From Variovorax paradoxus (GTDB taxonomy: Bacteria; Pseudomonadota; Gammaproteobacteria; Burkholderiales; Burkholderiaceae_C): DNA of 64,000 nucleotides. Each line of letters begins with the position of its first letter. The stretch's first letter is position 1. Positions 48,140 to 56,935 of this stretch are shown here, piece by piece. The position numbers and the translations under genes were made by a program. The stretch covers positions 3,708,501-3,772,500 of the forward strand of contig NZ_JAUSXL010000002.1 in assembly GCF_030815975.1 (NCBI RefSeq), given 5' to 3'. Below the pieces are notes generated by a model. That model did no database searches and was not told the DNA's origin. It was given only the letters and a program-made list of their open reading frames with translations.

Positions 48140-48167
48140 TAACCCCTGCGACTTCGTTCACGGCCGC

Positions 48168-48198
48168 TTGACCTCGAGTGCACTCGAGCATTTCCAAT
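48168..48198 (+). promoter_or_regulatory. Second MerR-type promoter with 19-bp spacer and perfect 16-bp palindrome
   Basis: -35 TTGACC (48168-48173), 19-bp spacer, -10 TCCAAT (48193-48198). CTCGAGTGCACTCGAG (48173-48188) is a perfect palindrome centred in the spacer. It precedes the NTF2-like gene and its MerR partner, which suggests the MerR protein autoregulates this operon. Confidence 0.8.
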
Positions 48199-48246
48199 GG
48201 ATTCACCGGGGCTTCCGGTTCATTCACCCATCCGAGGAAAGCAGCC

Positions 48247-48678
48247 ATGGACACGACAGACGACAACAAGGCGCTGGTGCAGCGCATTCATTCCGAACTG
48301 GACAAGGGCAACGGCCAGCTCTTCATCGACAGCCTGGCCGACGACGCCAGCTGGACGCTGGAAGGCAGCACGCCGTGGTCGCGCACCTACGCGGGCAAGG
48401 CCGCGATCCGCGAAGACCTGCTCAAGCCGCTGTTCGCGCAGTTTGCCGGGCCCTATGTGAGCCAGACCGAGCGCATCATTGCCGAGGGCGACCGGGTGGT
48501 GGTGCTGTTCAGCGGCGACGTGCCCACCCGGGCCGGCAAGCGCTACAACAACCGCTACTGCTACATCTATCGCATCGAAGGAGGCAAGGTGAAAGAGCTG
48601 ACCGAGTACTTCGACACCGCACTGGTCCAGCAGGCGCTCGAGGCGCCGCCCGCTGCATTCCATGCCCATGCCGGCTGA
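48247..48678 (+). CDS. NTF2-like/ketosteroid isomerase-type protein
   Basis: 143 aa, cone-shaped NTF2-like fold (SnoaL/KSI-like). Features: LVQRIHSELDKGNGQLFIDSLADDASWTLEG, KAAIREDLLKPLFAQF, RYNNRYCYIYRIEGGKVKELTEYFDTALV. The Asp-Trp and EYFDTALV endings suit nuclear-transport-factor-2 proteins that bind or isomerise small hydrophobic compounds. Substrate unknown. Followed by and overlapping (17 bp) a MerR regulator, which probably senses a small molecule handled by it. Confidence 0.88.
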   Translation: MDTTDDNKALVQRIHSELDKGNGQLFIDSLADDASWTLEGSTPWSRTYAGKAAIREDLLKPLFAQFAGPYVSQTERIIAEGDRVVVLFSGDVPTRAGKRYNNRYCYIYRIEGGKVKELTEYFDTALVQQALEAPPAAFHAHAG

Positions 48679-49114
48679 CAACAGGACGCCCTTCCACATC
48701 GGCGAGCTGGCCCTGCGCACCGGCCGCACCGTGCACGCCATTCGCTGGTACGAAACGCAGGGCCTCGTGCCGGGCGTTGCGCGCGACGAAGGCGGACGGC
48801 GCCTGTACGGCGAGCTGCACGTCGGCTGGCTCGACCTCATGGACCGGCTGCGCCGTACCGGCATGTCGATTGCCGAGATGCGCGAATACACCGCGCTGGC
48901 GCTGCAGGGCAAGGCCACGCTGCGCCAGCGCCGCGACCTGCTCGCCGCGCACCGCGCGCGCGTGGCCGAGACCATCGCCGATTGGAACCAGGCGCTGTCG
49001 CTGGTCGAGCGCAAGATCGATTTCTATGACGACTGGATGGAGAGCGGCCATCGGCCGCCCCTCATCCCCGCCGAAACGCCCCGCGTCCCGCCGCCCAGGC
49101 GAAAACCTCGGTGA
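48662..49114 (+). CDS. MerR family transcriptional regulator
   Basis: 150 aa. HTH FHIGELALRTGRTVHAIRWYETQGLVPG, then RRLYGELHVGWLDLMDRL and the coiled helix (RQRRDLLAAHRARVAETIADWNQAL), with a Pro/Arg tail. No metal-binding Cys. ATG 48662 overlaps the NTF2-like gene by 17 bp; ATG 48668 is an alternative. Target is very likely the promoter at 48168-48198 with its perfect palindrome. Confidence 0.92.
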   Translation: MPMPADNRTPFHIGELALRTGRTVHAIRWYETQGLVPGVARDEGGRRLYGELHVGWLDLMDRLRRTGMSIAEMREYTALALQGKATLRQRRDLLAAHRARVAETIADWNQALSLVERKIDFYDDWMESGHRPPLIPAETPRVPPPRRKPR

Positions 49115-49135
49115 GCGGCGCCGGGCCGCGCCTGG

Positions 49136-49495
49136 CTACTCCGCGATGAAGCCCGTGTCCTTGCGGATCGAATCGCGGTCGCGATGGTTGTTCAGGCGGC
49201 CCAGCGTGTTGTCCAGCAGGCGCTTGAGCTTGTCGGCCGCGCCGCGAAAGGCCTCGTCGAGGCTGGTGGCGTGCTGGGTGACGGCCAGCGGCTGATGGTG
49301 GGCAAGGCGTGCTTCCATCACGCAGCACTTGTCTCCTGCGCCGGCCTTGTCGTGGTTCTCGTCGCTCAGATGCACCTCGACGCGGGTGACGTCGTCGACG
49401 AAACGGCCCAGCTGCTGCTTGATTTCCGCATCGGCCCAGCGCTCCAGCGCGTCCTTGTTGTTGATACCGTTGCTCGTGTTGACCTGGATCTGCAT
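49136..49495 (-). CDS. HPF/RaiA family ribosome-associated protein
   Basis: 119 aa hibernation-type factor; S30AE-like beta-alpha-beta-beta-beta-alpha pattern. MQIQVNTSNGINNKDALERWADAEI, EVHLSDENHDKAGAGDKCCVMEARL, and DEAFRGAADKLKRLLDNTL with basic residues for rRNA contact. Shorter variant without the C-terminal dimerisation domain of long HPF. ATG 49495. Expected to bind 30S or 100S in stationary phase. Convergent with the MerR gene. Confidence 0.88.
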   Translation of the reverse strand: MQIQVNTSNGINNKDALERWADAEIKQQLGRFVDDVTRVEVHLSDENHDKAGAGDKCCVMEARLAHHQPLAVTQHATSLDEAFRGAADKLKRLLDNTLGRLNNHRDRDSIRKDTGFIAE

Positions 49496-49590
49496 GCCTT
49501 GTCCCTGATGATGTATGAATGAGTCTCTACTGTGCGCCCTGAACGGGTCCGCCGCGCGTAGGCATGTTCCCCACCTTGGGGCAGGCGGGG

Positions 49591-50019
49591 TCAACTCTGG
49601 ATATAGGTCGTGAGCTGCGCGATGGTTTCCTCGTGGTCGGCAATGATGTCGTCCATCAGGTCCTGGATGGAGATCATTCCCACCACCTTGCTGCCGTCCA
49701 CCACCGGCAGGTGGCGGAACTTGCGCTGGCTCATCAGCGCCATGCAGGCGCGTGTGCGGGTCTGCGGGGTGACGGTCATCACATCGGGCGTCATGATCTC
49801 GGAGACCTTGACCTCCTTGGAGTTCTTGCCCTGCAGCGCCACCTTGCGGGTGTAGTCGCGCTCGGACAGGAAGCCCACCAGCCTGTCGCCCTCCATCACC
49901 ATCAGCGCGCCGACCTCGAAGCGCGCCAGGGTGGCCAGCGCATCGAACACGCTGGTGTCGGGCGAGGTGCGCCAGGCCGCGGAATCGTGGCGCTTGAGCA
50001 GTTCGGAGACGGGTTTCAT
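49591..50019 (-). CDS. CBS domain-containing protein
   Basis: 142 aa with two CBS motifs: VFDALATLARFEVGALMVMEGDRLVGFLSERDYTRKV and SEIMTPDVMTVTP ... CMALMSQRKFRHLPVVDGSKVVGMISIQDLMDDII. Two CBS repeats form a Bateman module binding adenine nucleotides. No effector domain attached. GGAG then TTACCGCG before the ATG at 50019. Role as an energy-sensing adaptor is inferred. The terminal helix (HEETIAQLTTYIQS) is typical. Confidence 0.92.
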   Translation of the reverse strand: MKPVSELLKRHDSAAWRTSPDTSVFDALATLARFEVGALMVMEGDRLVGFLSERDYTRKVALQGKNSKEVKVSEIMTPDVMTVTPQTRTRACMALMSQRKFRHLPVVDGSKVVGMISIQDLMDDIIADHEETIAQLTTYIQS

Positions 50020-50174
50020 CGCGGTAACTCCATCAAAAAGTTTGGCTTCGACCGACGCGTCCATGCGCCGCACTCGGTCAAATGATAGGGGCGATAGGCG
50101 GTGGAACCGCCCCCCGCGATGCAAAAACCTCCAGGAGATTGCGCGCGTCGCGCCGACACGCACGTTGAAGCGAA

Positions 50175-50774
50175 CTAAGGTGTTGGTGCGAGCACGCGGC
50201 TGAGCGCCACCGGATCGCCCACCACGGTCTTGACCAGGCCCTTCTCGTCGAAGCTCACCTGGTACTCCGACCAGCTGTCGCGCCAGTAGCGCCAGGTGGG
50301 CGCTTCGAGGCTGGGGTTCTCGCTGGCCACCGGGTAGCCGATGGCCATCAGCACCTGTTCGCGCGTCATGCCGGGCCCCACCTTTCCGGCGACGATGGCG
50401 TCGCGCACGGCGGGCGGGAAGGCGGCCATCTTCTGCTTCGGGTCTTCGGTCACCACGTAACGCTTCGCGAAGTCGATCAAGGTGATGTTGCGGCTGTAAT
50501 CGTTCTTGATGCGCTGGGGCTTGCCCGCGAGATCGAGGTTGAACCAGCGGAAGTCGTAGCCCGTGATGCGCGCCGGCGTGCCCACGGCCACGATGCTGGT
50601 GCCTTGCTCGTCGTAGTTGATGTCGCTGATCGAGTTGCCGTAAGTGCGCATGTTGCAGCACAGGTAGCCGCTGAGCAGCGGGCCCGGCGGCGGCGAGGGA
50701 CGCTGGGCATGGACGACGGTCGCGGGAACGACGGTGGCTGCCAGCAGGGCGGCAGCGGCAAGGCGCTTGAGCAT
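50175..50774 (-). CDS. Exported hypothetical protein with BamE-like segment
   Basis: 199 aa. Signal peptide LKRLAAAALLAATVVPATVVHAQ. Cys pair in SGYLCCNMRTYG. DIN(Y)DEQGTSIVAVGTPARIT and TLIDFAKRYVV are of unknown meaning, then GPGMTREQVLMAIGYPVASENPSLE, W-rich YWRDSW, and VSFDEKGLVKTVVGDP, the helix-loop-strand pattern of SmpA/BamE/OmlA-fold proteins. No lipobox. Divergent from YlqF. Distant relationship to BamE is possible but unproven. Confidence 0.75.
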   Translation of the reverse strand: MLKRLAAAALLAATVVPATVVHAQRPSPPPGPLLSGYLCCNMRTYGNSISDINYDEQGTSIVAVGTPARITGYDFRWFNLDLAGKPQRIKNDYSRNITLIDFAKRYVVTEDPKQKMAAFPPAVRDAIVAGKVGPGMTREQVLMAIGYPVASENPSLEAPTWRYWRDSWSEYQVSFDEKGLVKTVVGDPVALSRVLAPTP

Positions 50775-50924
50775 GGATTTCCCTCGGTATTTATTGAAAG
50801 TGGCTGCGGATGCAGCGCGCGGATTCTAGAGCGCGGCCCCGGCGCCGGAGCGCAGGCAAAATGGGCCCTTACGGCCCTCCGGGCCAACCCTCCCCCGACA
50901 GAGAGAAAGAAAGAACATCCATCG

Positions 50925-51896
50925 ATGGCGATCCAGTGGTTCCCCGGGCACATGCACACGACCCAGAAGGCCATCACCGAGCGGGTGAAGGACATCGACG
51001 TGGTCATCGAGCTGCTCGACGCGCGCCTGCCCGCCTCCAGCGCCAACCCGATGCTGGCCGAACTCACGTCCGGCCGGCCCACGCTCAAGGTGCTCAACAA
51101 GCAGGACCTGGCCGACCCGGCGCGCACTGCGCTCTGGCTTGCGCACTACAACGCGCTGCCGGCCACGCGCGCCATTGCGCTCGATGCGAGCCTGACCACG
51201 CCCGCACAGGCCATCGTGCGCGCCTGCCACGAGCTCTCGCCCAACCGCGGCGGCATGGCCAAGCCGATGCGCGTGCTGATCTGCGGCATTCCGAACGTCG
51301 GCAAGTCGACGCTCATCAATACCCTCACCGGCAGCCGCAAGGCCAAGACCGGCGACGAGGCCGGCATCACCAAGCTGGAGCAGCGCATCACGCTGGCCGA
51401 CGACTTCTACCTGTGGGACACGCCCGGCATGCTGTGGCCGCGCATCGTGGTGCCCAAGAGCGGCTACAACCTGGCGGCCAGCGGCGCCGTGGGACGCAAT
51501 GCCTTCGACGAGGAAGAGGTGGCGCTGGAACTGCTCAACTACCTGAAGACGCACTACGCCGCGGGCATCACGGCGCGCTTCAAGCTGGCCGAGCACGATG
51601 CCGCCGCCATCGCCGCCATGAAGGACGAGGAAGTGCTCGACGCCATCGGCCGCAAGCGCGGCGCGCTGCTGGGCAAGGGCCGCGTCAATCTGCAGAAGGC
51701 GGCCGAGATCGTGATGCACGAGTTCCGCGCGGGCAGCCTCGGGCGCGTCACGCTCGAGACGCCCGAGGAGTTTGCGCAGTGGCTCGCCGAGGGACTGCGC
51801 GTCGATGCCGAGCGTGCAGCGAAGAAGGCCGCGCGCGGCAAGAAGCGCAAACCGGACGCCGAGCCTGCCGAAGGCGAGGGGTCCCGGCCGGACTGA
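50925..51896 (+). CDS. ylqF: Ribosome biogenesis GTPase YlqF/RbgA
   Basis: 323 aa circularly permuted GTPase that helps 50S assembly. G4 NKQD at 58-61 comes before G1 GIPNVGKST at 121-129 and G3 DTPG at 165-168, as in RbgA. N-terminal MAIQWFPGHMHTTQKAI is the family signature. C-terminal RNA-binding helical domain to about 280, then a Lys/Arg/Glu-rich disordered tail. Start ATG 50925 matches; upstream frame is not conserved. Confidence 0.95.
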   Translation: MAIQWFPGHMHTTQKAITERVKDIDVVIELLDARLPASSANPMLAELTSGRPTLKVLNKQDLADPARTALWLAHYNALPATRAIALDASLTTPAQAIVRACHELSPNRGGMAKPMRVLICGIPNVGKSTLINTLTGSRKAKTGDEAGITKLEQRITLADDFYLWDTPGMLWPRIVVPKSGYNLAASGAVGRNAFDEEEVALELLNYLKTHYAAGITARFKLAEHDAAAIAAMKDEEVLDAIGRKRGALLGKGRVNLQKAAEIVMHEFRAGSLGRVTLETPEEFAQWLAEGLRVDAERAAKKAARGKKRKPDAEPAEGEGSRPD

Positions 51897-51942
51897 TCAA
51901 GGCCGACCCGGCCAGAATCCGGCCGCCCACTATCATCGAAAC

Positions 51943-52392
51943 ATGCAACGCCTCACGCGCCAACGCAACGCTGTCTTCTCCGCCTTCAGCGACGCCGGCC
52001 TGGTGCTGACCGCGCCGGAAATCCTCGAGCGCGCCCGCGCCATCGTGCCCGAGATCAGCCTCTCCACCGTGTACCGCCAGGTCTCCGTGCTGCTGGCCGA
52101 CGGCGAGATCGCCAAGGTCGAGCTGCCGGGCGAACCGGCGCGCTACGAAGTGGCCTGCAAGTCCGATGCGCATCGCCATTCGAAGCACGACGGCCAGGAG
52201 GCCGACCACCACCATCACTACTTTCACTGCAGCAGCTGCGGGCAGGTTTTCATGCTGCATGCATGCCCGGGGCCGATGACCGATCTTGTGCCCAAGGGCT
52301 TCCAGGTGAAGAGCCACGAAGTGACGCTGCACGGCGTGTGCGCGGCCTGCGCCGGTGCCGGCCGCAAGGCGCGAGCGCCGAAGGCCCACTGA
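51943..52392 (+). CDS. Fur family transcriptional regulator, His-rich
   Basis: 149 aa. QRLTRQRNAVFSAFSDAGLVLTAPEILERA and ISLSTVYRQVSVLLADGEI (HTH), then a His-rich sensory loop HRHSKHDGQEADHHHHYFHC, CSSC and CAAC structural-zinc pairs. PerR, Fur or Zur identity cannot be fixed; the extra His suggest metal (zinc, iron or nickel) sensing. A second Fur-family gene exists at 43218. A TATCAT -10-like box lies six bases before the start codon, so the mRNA may have a very short leader. It is 46 bases behind ylqF. Confidence 0.92.
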   Translation: MQRLTRQRNAVFSAFSDAGLVLTAPEILERARAIVPEISLSTVYRQVSVLLADGEIAKVELPGEPARYEVACKSDAHRHSKHDGQEADHHHHYFHCSSCGQVFMLHACPGPMTDLVPKGFQVKSHEVTLHGVCAACAGAGRKARAPKAH

Positions 52393-52402
52393 AGCTGCCG
52401 CT

Positions 52403-54046
52403 TCAGCGCATCTGCAGGCGCGCGTCCTTCGGATAGCCGATGGTGTAGTCGGCCGCGACGCGCGCGGTCTTGCCGGCCTCCAGGTCGAAGCGCCACATCG
52501 CGAGCCCGGGCTGCTTGTTCCAGGCCAGCTCAGCGGGCTGCGGCGAGAACTGCGCGGCCACGCGCACCTGTTCGTCGGCCGAAACCGGGGCAGCCTCGAT
52601 CACCTGCACCGCGATGGGCGTACGGTGGCGGTTCTCCACCACGTAGGCGCGCTGCACCTTGCGCTCGGCGCGCGAGCCGGCAAAACCGCCCGTGCCCTGG
52701 CTGTCGTTCTCGGGCTCGGCCTGCACGCGCACCAGCTCATCGCGGCCGAAGGAGAGCGTGAGCTTCGCGTCGCTCGGTGCGCTCCATCGGCCGCTGCCGA
52801 CGAAGTTGCCGTCGCGGTAGAGCTGCAGCGGCCCGGCCGGCCAGACGCCCGCCGGCTGCGCGAGTTCGGCCACCAGGAAGGCGCTGGCATCCGTTCGCGG
52901 GCTGGTGCGCGCGGCGAGCTTCGCCGTGTCTTCGTGCTGGCCCAGCGCCAGCGTCACGCGCTGGCCGCTGGAGGGCACGTCGATGCTTTGCGGCACCGCG
53001 AATTCGGTGGCAAAGCTGTTGTCGAATACGTTCACGTCGAAGACCGGCTCAGCCGCTTCGGCCATGGCCTGCCGATCGGCGGATGCAGCGGGCGCCGGCG
53101 CCGCCATCATGGCGGCCATGCCGGCCTGCTCAGCTCTCTTGCTCGCCTGAGCGCGCGGCGGCGGCTCGATGCCGATGCGCCACGCGGTGGGCGTGCGGCC
53201 CGCGGTTTCGCGGCGCGGCTGGCCGGTGGAGAGCACCAGCTTCACGCCGCGCCAGTCTTCGCCCGTGGCCTGCGCCACCAGCGCCTGGCGTTCGATGCGG
53301 ACCTTGCTTGTGGCGGTGTCGAGCAGCGCGCGGTAGCTGGGCGTCCAACCGGGGCCGTTGACCTGGTAGCTCAGCTTCACGTCGGCATCGGCGCTGGCGG
53401 CCAGTGTCACGGTCACGGCCGTCACCTGCGCGCCATGGCCGCCTTGCGAGCGCTTGCGTTCGGCCAGCAGCGGGTTGAGCTGGCGGTCGATGTCGGCCTG
53501 GCTGCGCTGGATCTGGTGCTGCTTCAGCAACGAATCCTGCCCGGTGCGGCGCATTGCCTCGGCCATGGCGGCGAGGTTGCGCGCATCCATCGGCGCGCGG
53601 GCGCCCTGGGCTGATTCGCCGCTGCCGCCAGAGAGGCCTTTCAGATAGCCGGTCACCATGCCCAGCGCATCGTTCTCGGCCTGCAGCGCGGCCTTCCGGT
53701 CCTCGAGTTCGCGGATGCGGCCGTCCAGCGCGCTGGTGGCGCAGCGCGAGGAAAGTTCGCGCGCCTCGCTGAGCACCGAGGTGTCGCCCACGCGCACCGA
53801 CGCGCCGGCCGACACCTGCAGGCTCTGCACGTCGAGTCCCGCGGGCAGGCAGGCGAAGGTGACCGATCGGCTGCCGGCCGCAACCCGCGCCACGCGCTCC
53901 ACCGTGGCGCTGCCGGGGTAGACCTTGACCTGGGTGATACGCGAGTTGTCGGATGCGGCCTGTGCGTGGACGCCGGCGCTGGCCGACAGCCAGGCGGTGG
54001 CGGCAAAGGTGGCGCGGAAAAGAAAGGCGGCGGAGGGTGCTTTCAT
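52403..54046 (-). CDS. DUF4139 domain protein (mucoidy-inhibitor MuiA-like)
   Basis: 547 aa. Signal peptide ending ...SASAGVHAQA. An N-terminal domain (ITQVKVYPGSATVERVARVAAGSRSVTFACLP) of DUF4140 type, coiled-coil helices near 100-180 (RIRELEDRKAALQAENDAL), then DUF4139 with a beta-sandwich repeat (LSYQVNGPGWTPSYRALLDTATSKVRIERQALVAQATGEDW, LVLSTGQPRRETAGRTP). MuiA-related proteins are secreted; function unclear, possibly envelope or matrix. Start ATG 54046 after the AAAGGA-type leader. Confidence 0.87.
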   Translation of the reverse strand: MKAPSAAFLFRATFAATAWLSASAGVHAQAASDNSRITQVKVYPGSATVERVARVAAGSRSVTFACLPAGLDVQSLQVSAGASVRVGDTSVLSEARELSSRCATSALDGRIRELEDRKAALQAENDALGMVTGYLKGLSGGSGESAQGARAPMDARNLAAMAEAMRRTGQDSLLKQHQIQRSQADIDRQLNPLLAERKRSQGGHGAQVTAVTVTLAASADADVKLSYQVNGPGWTPSYRALLDTATSKVRIERQALVAQATGEDWRGVKLVLSTGQPRRETAGRTPTAWRIGIEPPPRAQASKRAEQAGMAAMMAAPAPAASADRQAMAEAAEPVFDVNVFDNSFATEFAVPQSIDVPSSGQRVTLALGQHEDTAKLAARTSPRTDASAFLVAELAQPAGVWPAGPLQLYRDGNFVGSGRWSAPSDAKLTLSFGRDELVRVQAEPENDSQGTGGFAGSRAERKVQRAYVVENRHRTPIAVQVIEAAPVSADEQVRVAAQFSPQPAELAWNKQPGLAMWRFDLEAGKTARVAADYTIGYPKDARLQMR

Positions 54047-54266
54047 GGATAGCCTTCGGAAGTGGATGGATTGCTTGTCTCCACTCATACGGCCGGGCTC
54101 GTCCAACGGGGTTGAACCATTGCGAAATTTTTTTGACACGGCATTGCTGTCGCCAACGCAACCGCAGCGGCGCCGCCGGTCACGCGCGCGACGACGCATG
54201 GCGGCTGTGCTTCGTAGAGTGGTTCGTCTGCCATGCCACGGCATTTCCGCTTCAAGGAGACATTCC

Positions 54267-54686
54267 ATGCTCGACACCATCCAGGCCATCAACAAGACCG
54301 CCGCCTTCAATCGCTGGGCCGGCTTCGAAGTCACCCGCGCCGCCGCCGGCGAAGCCGAACTGCGCATGGACTGGCGCGAGGAAGACATGGGCCAGTACGC
54401 CGGCTTCCTGCATGCGGGGCTGATCGGCGCCATGCTCGACACGGCCTGCGGCTTCGCGGCGGCCACGGTGGCGGGCCGGGTGCTGGCCTCGCATTTTTCG
54501 GTGAACTGTTTGTCGCCCGCGCTGGGCCGTGCCTTCATTGCGCGCGGCAAGGTGGTGAAGGCCGGGCGCAAGCAGGTGTTTGCGACCGCCGAGCTCTATG
54601 GCCAGGGCGATGGCGACAGCCTCAAGCTCGTGGCGACGGGGAGTGCCATCCTGGTTCCGGTGGAAGAGGCTGTGCCGGCAAAGTGA
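54267..54686 (+). CDS. PaaI family thioesterase (hot-dog fold)
   Basis: 139 aa. Hot-dog signature: FNRWAGFEVTRAAAGEAELRM, GFLHAGLIGAMLDTACGFAAAT with the catalytic Asp in the PaaI position, VNCLSPALGRAFIARGKVVKAGRKQVFATAELY. Hydrolyses acyl-CoA thioesters. ATG 54267, with GGAGACATTCC before it. Its last 65 bases overlap the convergent acyltransferase gene. Confidence 0.92.
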   Translation: MLDTIQAINKTAAFNRWAGFEVTRAAAGEAELRMDWREEDMGQYAGFLHAGLIGAMLDTACGFAAATVAGRVLASHFSVNCLSPALGRAFIARGKVVKAGRKQVFATAELYGQGDGDSLKLVATGSAILVPVEEAVPAK

Positions 54687-55863
54687 CTGCGGCCTTGCCG
54701 CCGGCGTGCCGGGGCTTGAGCCCGAACAGCGGCCGCAGCCAGTTGAAGCGGCGGATCGGCCCGTCGGTGAGCAGCCAGCAGCCGACGATGGTCAGCACCA
54801 CCAGCAAGGCCGGCTCCAGCACCGGGCCCAATGCAAAGGGGGCGAGCAGTGCAATGCCCGCGACGATCAGCGTCTGGTGCAGCACGTACCACGGGTACAC
54901 CGACTCGTTGGCCCAGCGCAGCCACGGCCATGGCCGATTCAGGTGGCGGTGGCCGTGGCCCAGGATGGTGGCGACCGCCAGCCACAGGTAGAGCATGCGC
55001 AAGCTGTCCATCAGCACGCCGGAGGGCGGACCCTTGGCGCCGAGCCGCAGCACGATGAAGGCGGTGATCGCCGCCGCGGCCAGCGCCAGCGACACCCGCC
55101 GCAGGCGCTCCAGTTCGCGCCACACGCCCGTGTCCACGCCCATCCAGTAGCCGTACAGGAACACGGTGAAGTAGATACTGTGCAGGTGAAAGTCGCGGAC
55201 CAGATTGTGCGTGGGCGGAAAGTGCCGGGCCAGCAGCATCGTCCAGACCAGCAGCGGAAGCGCCGGCAGCAACAGCAGCTTCCAGCCGCGCAGCCCGTTG
55301 AAGCGGTGGCGCATCCACTGGCCGGCCGGCGATTTCCACAGCGGCAGCGTCAGCGCGACGAGCGCCGTGTAGCTGAACAGATAGGGCAGGTACCAGAGGT
55401 GGTTCCAGGTGATGCCGAACTCCGCGCCGTCGAATGCTTTCTTCGGCCACGGATCGCCCATCGAGAGATAGCGCAGCACAAACGCGCCGAAGCCCGGCGC
55501 GACCAGCCCGTTGGCCACGCCCTGCGCATAGGCCTGGTAGGGCACGATCACCGCCATGCCGAAGGCCAGCGGCAGCATCAGGCGCACGCCGCGGCTGCGC
55601 AGCAGACCCCAGGTGCCCTGGTTGCGGCTCAGGAAGCCCAGCGACACGCCCGAGACCAGGAACACCAGGTCCATGCGCCAGAGGTTGAGCACGCGCATCG
55701 GCCATTGCAGCCATTCGGCCGCATGCGGGCTCTTGAGGTGCCAGGGCCAGTCGGCCACGTAGTACATCGCCACGTGGTACAGGATGACCAGCAGGAAAGC
55801 CAACGCGCGCAGCGCGTCGATGTCGTGGCGGCGGTCGGGCAGGGTGGCGGGGGTTGTGCTCAT
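54622..55863 (-). CDS. Acyltransferase 3 family membrane protein (OpgC/MdoC-like)
   Basis: 413 aa integral membrane protein with about ten hydrophobic segments, PF01757-type. Starts RRHDIDALRALAFLLVILYHVAMYYV with catalytic His20-like in ILYHV, then FLVSGVSLGF, HLWYLPYLFSYTALVA, FLYGYWMGVD and YPWYVLHQTLIVAGI. Similar to the periplasmic-glucan succinyl-transferase OpgC; acceptor is a guess. ATG 55863 with GAGCGACCG upstream. Tail-to-tail overlap of 65 bp with the thioesterase gene. Confidence 0.88.
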   Translation of the reverse strand: MSTTPATLPDRRHDIDALRALAFLLVILYHVAMYYVADWPWHLKSPHAAEWLQWPMRVLNLWRMDLVFLVSGVSLGFLSRNQGTWGLLRSRGVRLMLPLAFGMAVIVPYQAYAQGVANGLVAPGFGAFVLRYLSMGDPWPKKAFDGAEFGITWNHLWYLPYLFSYTALVALTLPLWKSPAGQWMRHRFNGLRGWKLLLLPALPLLVWTMLLARHFPPTHNLVRDFHLHSIYFTVFLYGYWMGVDTGVWRELERLRRVSLALAAAAITAFIVLRLGAKGPPSGVLMDSLRMLYLWLAVATILGHGHRHLNRPWPWLRWANESVYPWYVLHQTLIVAGIALLAPFALGPVLEPALLVVLTIVGCWLLTDGPIRRFNWLRPLFGLKPRHAGGKAAVTLPAQPLPPEPGWHSPSPRA

Positions 55864-56023
55864 CGGTCGCTCCTCGAAATCACCAGAGAAGAAGGCGCGA
55901 TGGTTGCGTTCGTGCGTGGCGCGTGGCTCGCCCAAGGGACGGATCGCGGGCCTTTTGTGACGAGCGGTGCCCTCCGGGGACGAAATTCGCCCACCCGGCG
56001 CGAGGATCGCGAGAATCCCCGGC

Positions 56024-56923
56024 ATGGGAGATTCCCGAAAGAACCTGTACGAGCGCTACGAACCCATCCGCCGCCGCGTGGAAGTGGGCTTCTGGATCGT
56101 CTTCATGGCGCTGCAGGCGGTGTTCAACACCACCGTGGCGCTGGTCGACGCGCACGACCGCGCGGTGCCCCGCGCCGCGTGGGAAATCGTCACCTGGGAG
56201 GTGTCGAGCCATCTCGTGCTGCTGGCGCTGGTGCCGGCCGTGGTGGCCATCCAGCGCCGGCTGTCGCCGCTGGCGCACAGCCATCTGCTGCGCTACCTGG
56301 GGTGGCACCTGGCCGCCAGCGTCGTCTTCAGCGTGGTGCACGTGGCGGCGATGTTCGCGCTGCGCGCGATGGTCTACGCGGCGGTCGGCGAGCGCTACGA
56401 CTTCGCGGGCTGGACCGGCCGCTGGGGCTACGAATACCTGAAGGACGTGCGCGCCTATCTGTCGATGGTGTTCGGCATCTGGGCCTACGGGGTGTTCATG
56501 CTGCGGCTGCAGGGCGAGGCGCGCGTGCTCGACCCACCCGAGGCGGCGGCAGCGCCCGCCGAGCCCGCTGAAACCCCTCAGGCCGCACCGCCCGCGCGCC
56601 CCGAGCGCTTCCTGGTGCGCAAGCTGCGGCGCGAATTCCTGATTGCCGCGAGCGACATCGATTGGCTCCAGGCCGAAGGCAACTATGTCGGCCTGCACGT
56701 CAACGGCCACGACTACCTGCTGCGCGCCACGCTCACCGATTTTCTGGCGCAGCTCGACCCCGCCCACTTCGTGCGCGTGCACCGGAGCCACGCGGTCAAT
56801 CTCGGCCGCATCAAGGAAATCGAGCCGCTCGACGGCGGCGATGCCCGGCTGCACATGCACGATGGCACCACGGTGCCCTGCAGCCGGCGCTACCGCGAGG
56901 CCTTGCGCGCTGGGGCGAGCTGA
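56024..56923 (+). CDS. LytTR-domain transcriptional regulator with N-terminal membrane domain
   Basis: 299 aa. N-terminal half has about four hydrophobic helices (FWIVFMALQAVFNTTVALV, LVLLALVPAVVAI, HLAASVVFSVVHVAAMFAL, SMVFGIWAYGVFML), then an Ala/Pro linker (PEAAAAPAEPAETPQAAPPARP) and a C-terminal LytTR DNA-binding domain (FLVRKLRREFLIAASDIDWLQAEGNYVGLHVNG, VHRSHAVNLGRIKEIEPLDGGD). Membrane-embedded sensing with direct DNA binding, without kinase or receiver, is the likely design. Divergent from the acyltransferase gene. Downstream is amtB. Confidence 0.9.
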   Translation: MGDSRKNLYERYEPIRRRVEVGFWIVFMALQAVFNTTVALVDAHDRAVPRAAWEIVTWEVSSHLVLLALVPAVVAIQRRLSPLAHSHLLRYLGWHLAASVVFSVVHVAAMFALRAMVYAAVGERYDFAGWTGRWGYEYLKDVRAYLSMVFGIWAYGVFMLRLQGEARVLDPPEAAAAPAEPAETPQAAPPARPERFLVRKLRREFLIAASDIDWLQAEGNYVGLHVNGHDYLLRATLTDFLAQLDPAHFVRVHRSHAVNLGRIKEIEPLDGGDARLHMHDGTTVPCSRRYREALRAGAS

Positions 56924-56935
56924 CCTGCCGAGGGC

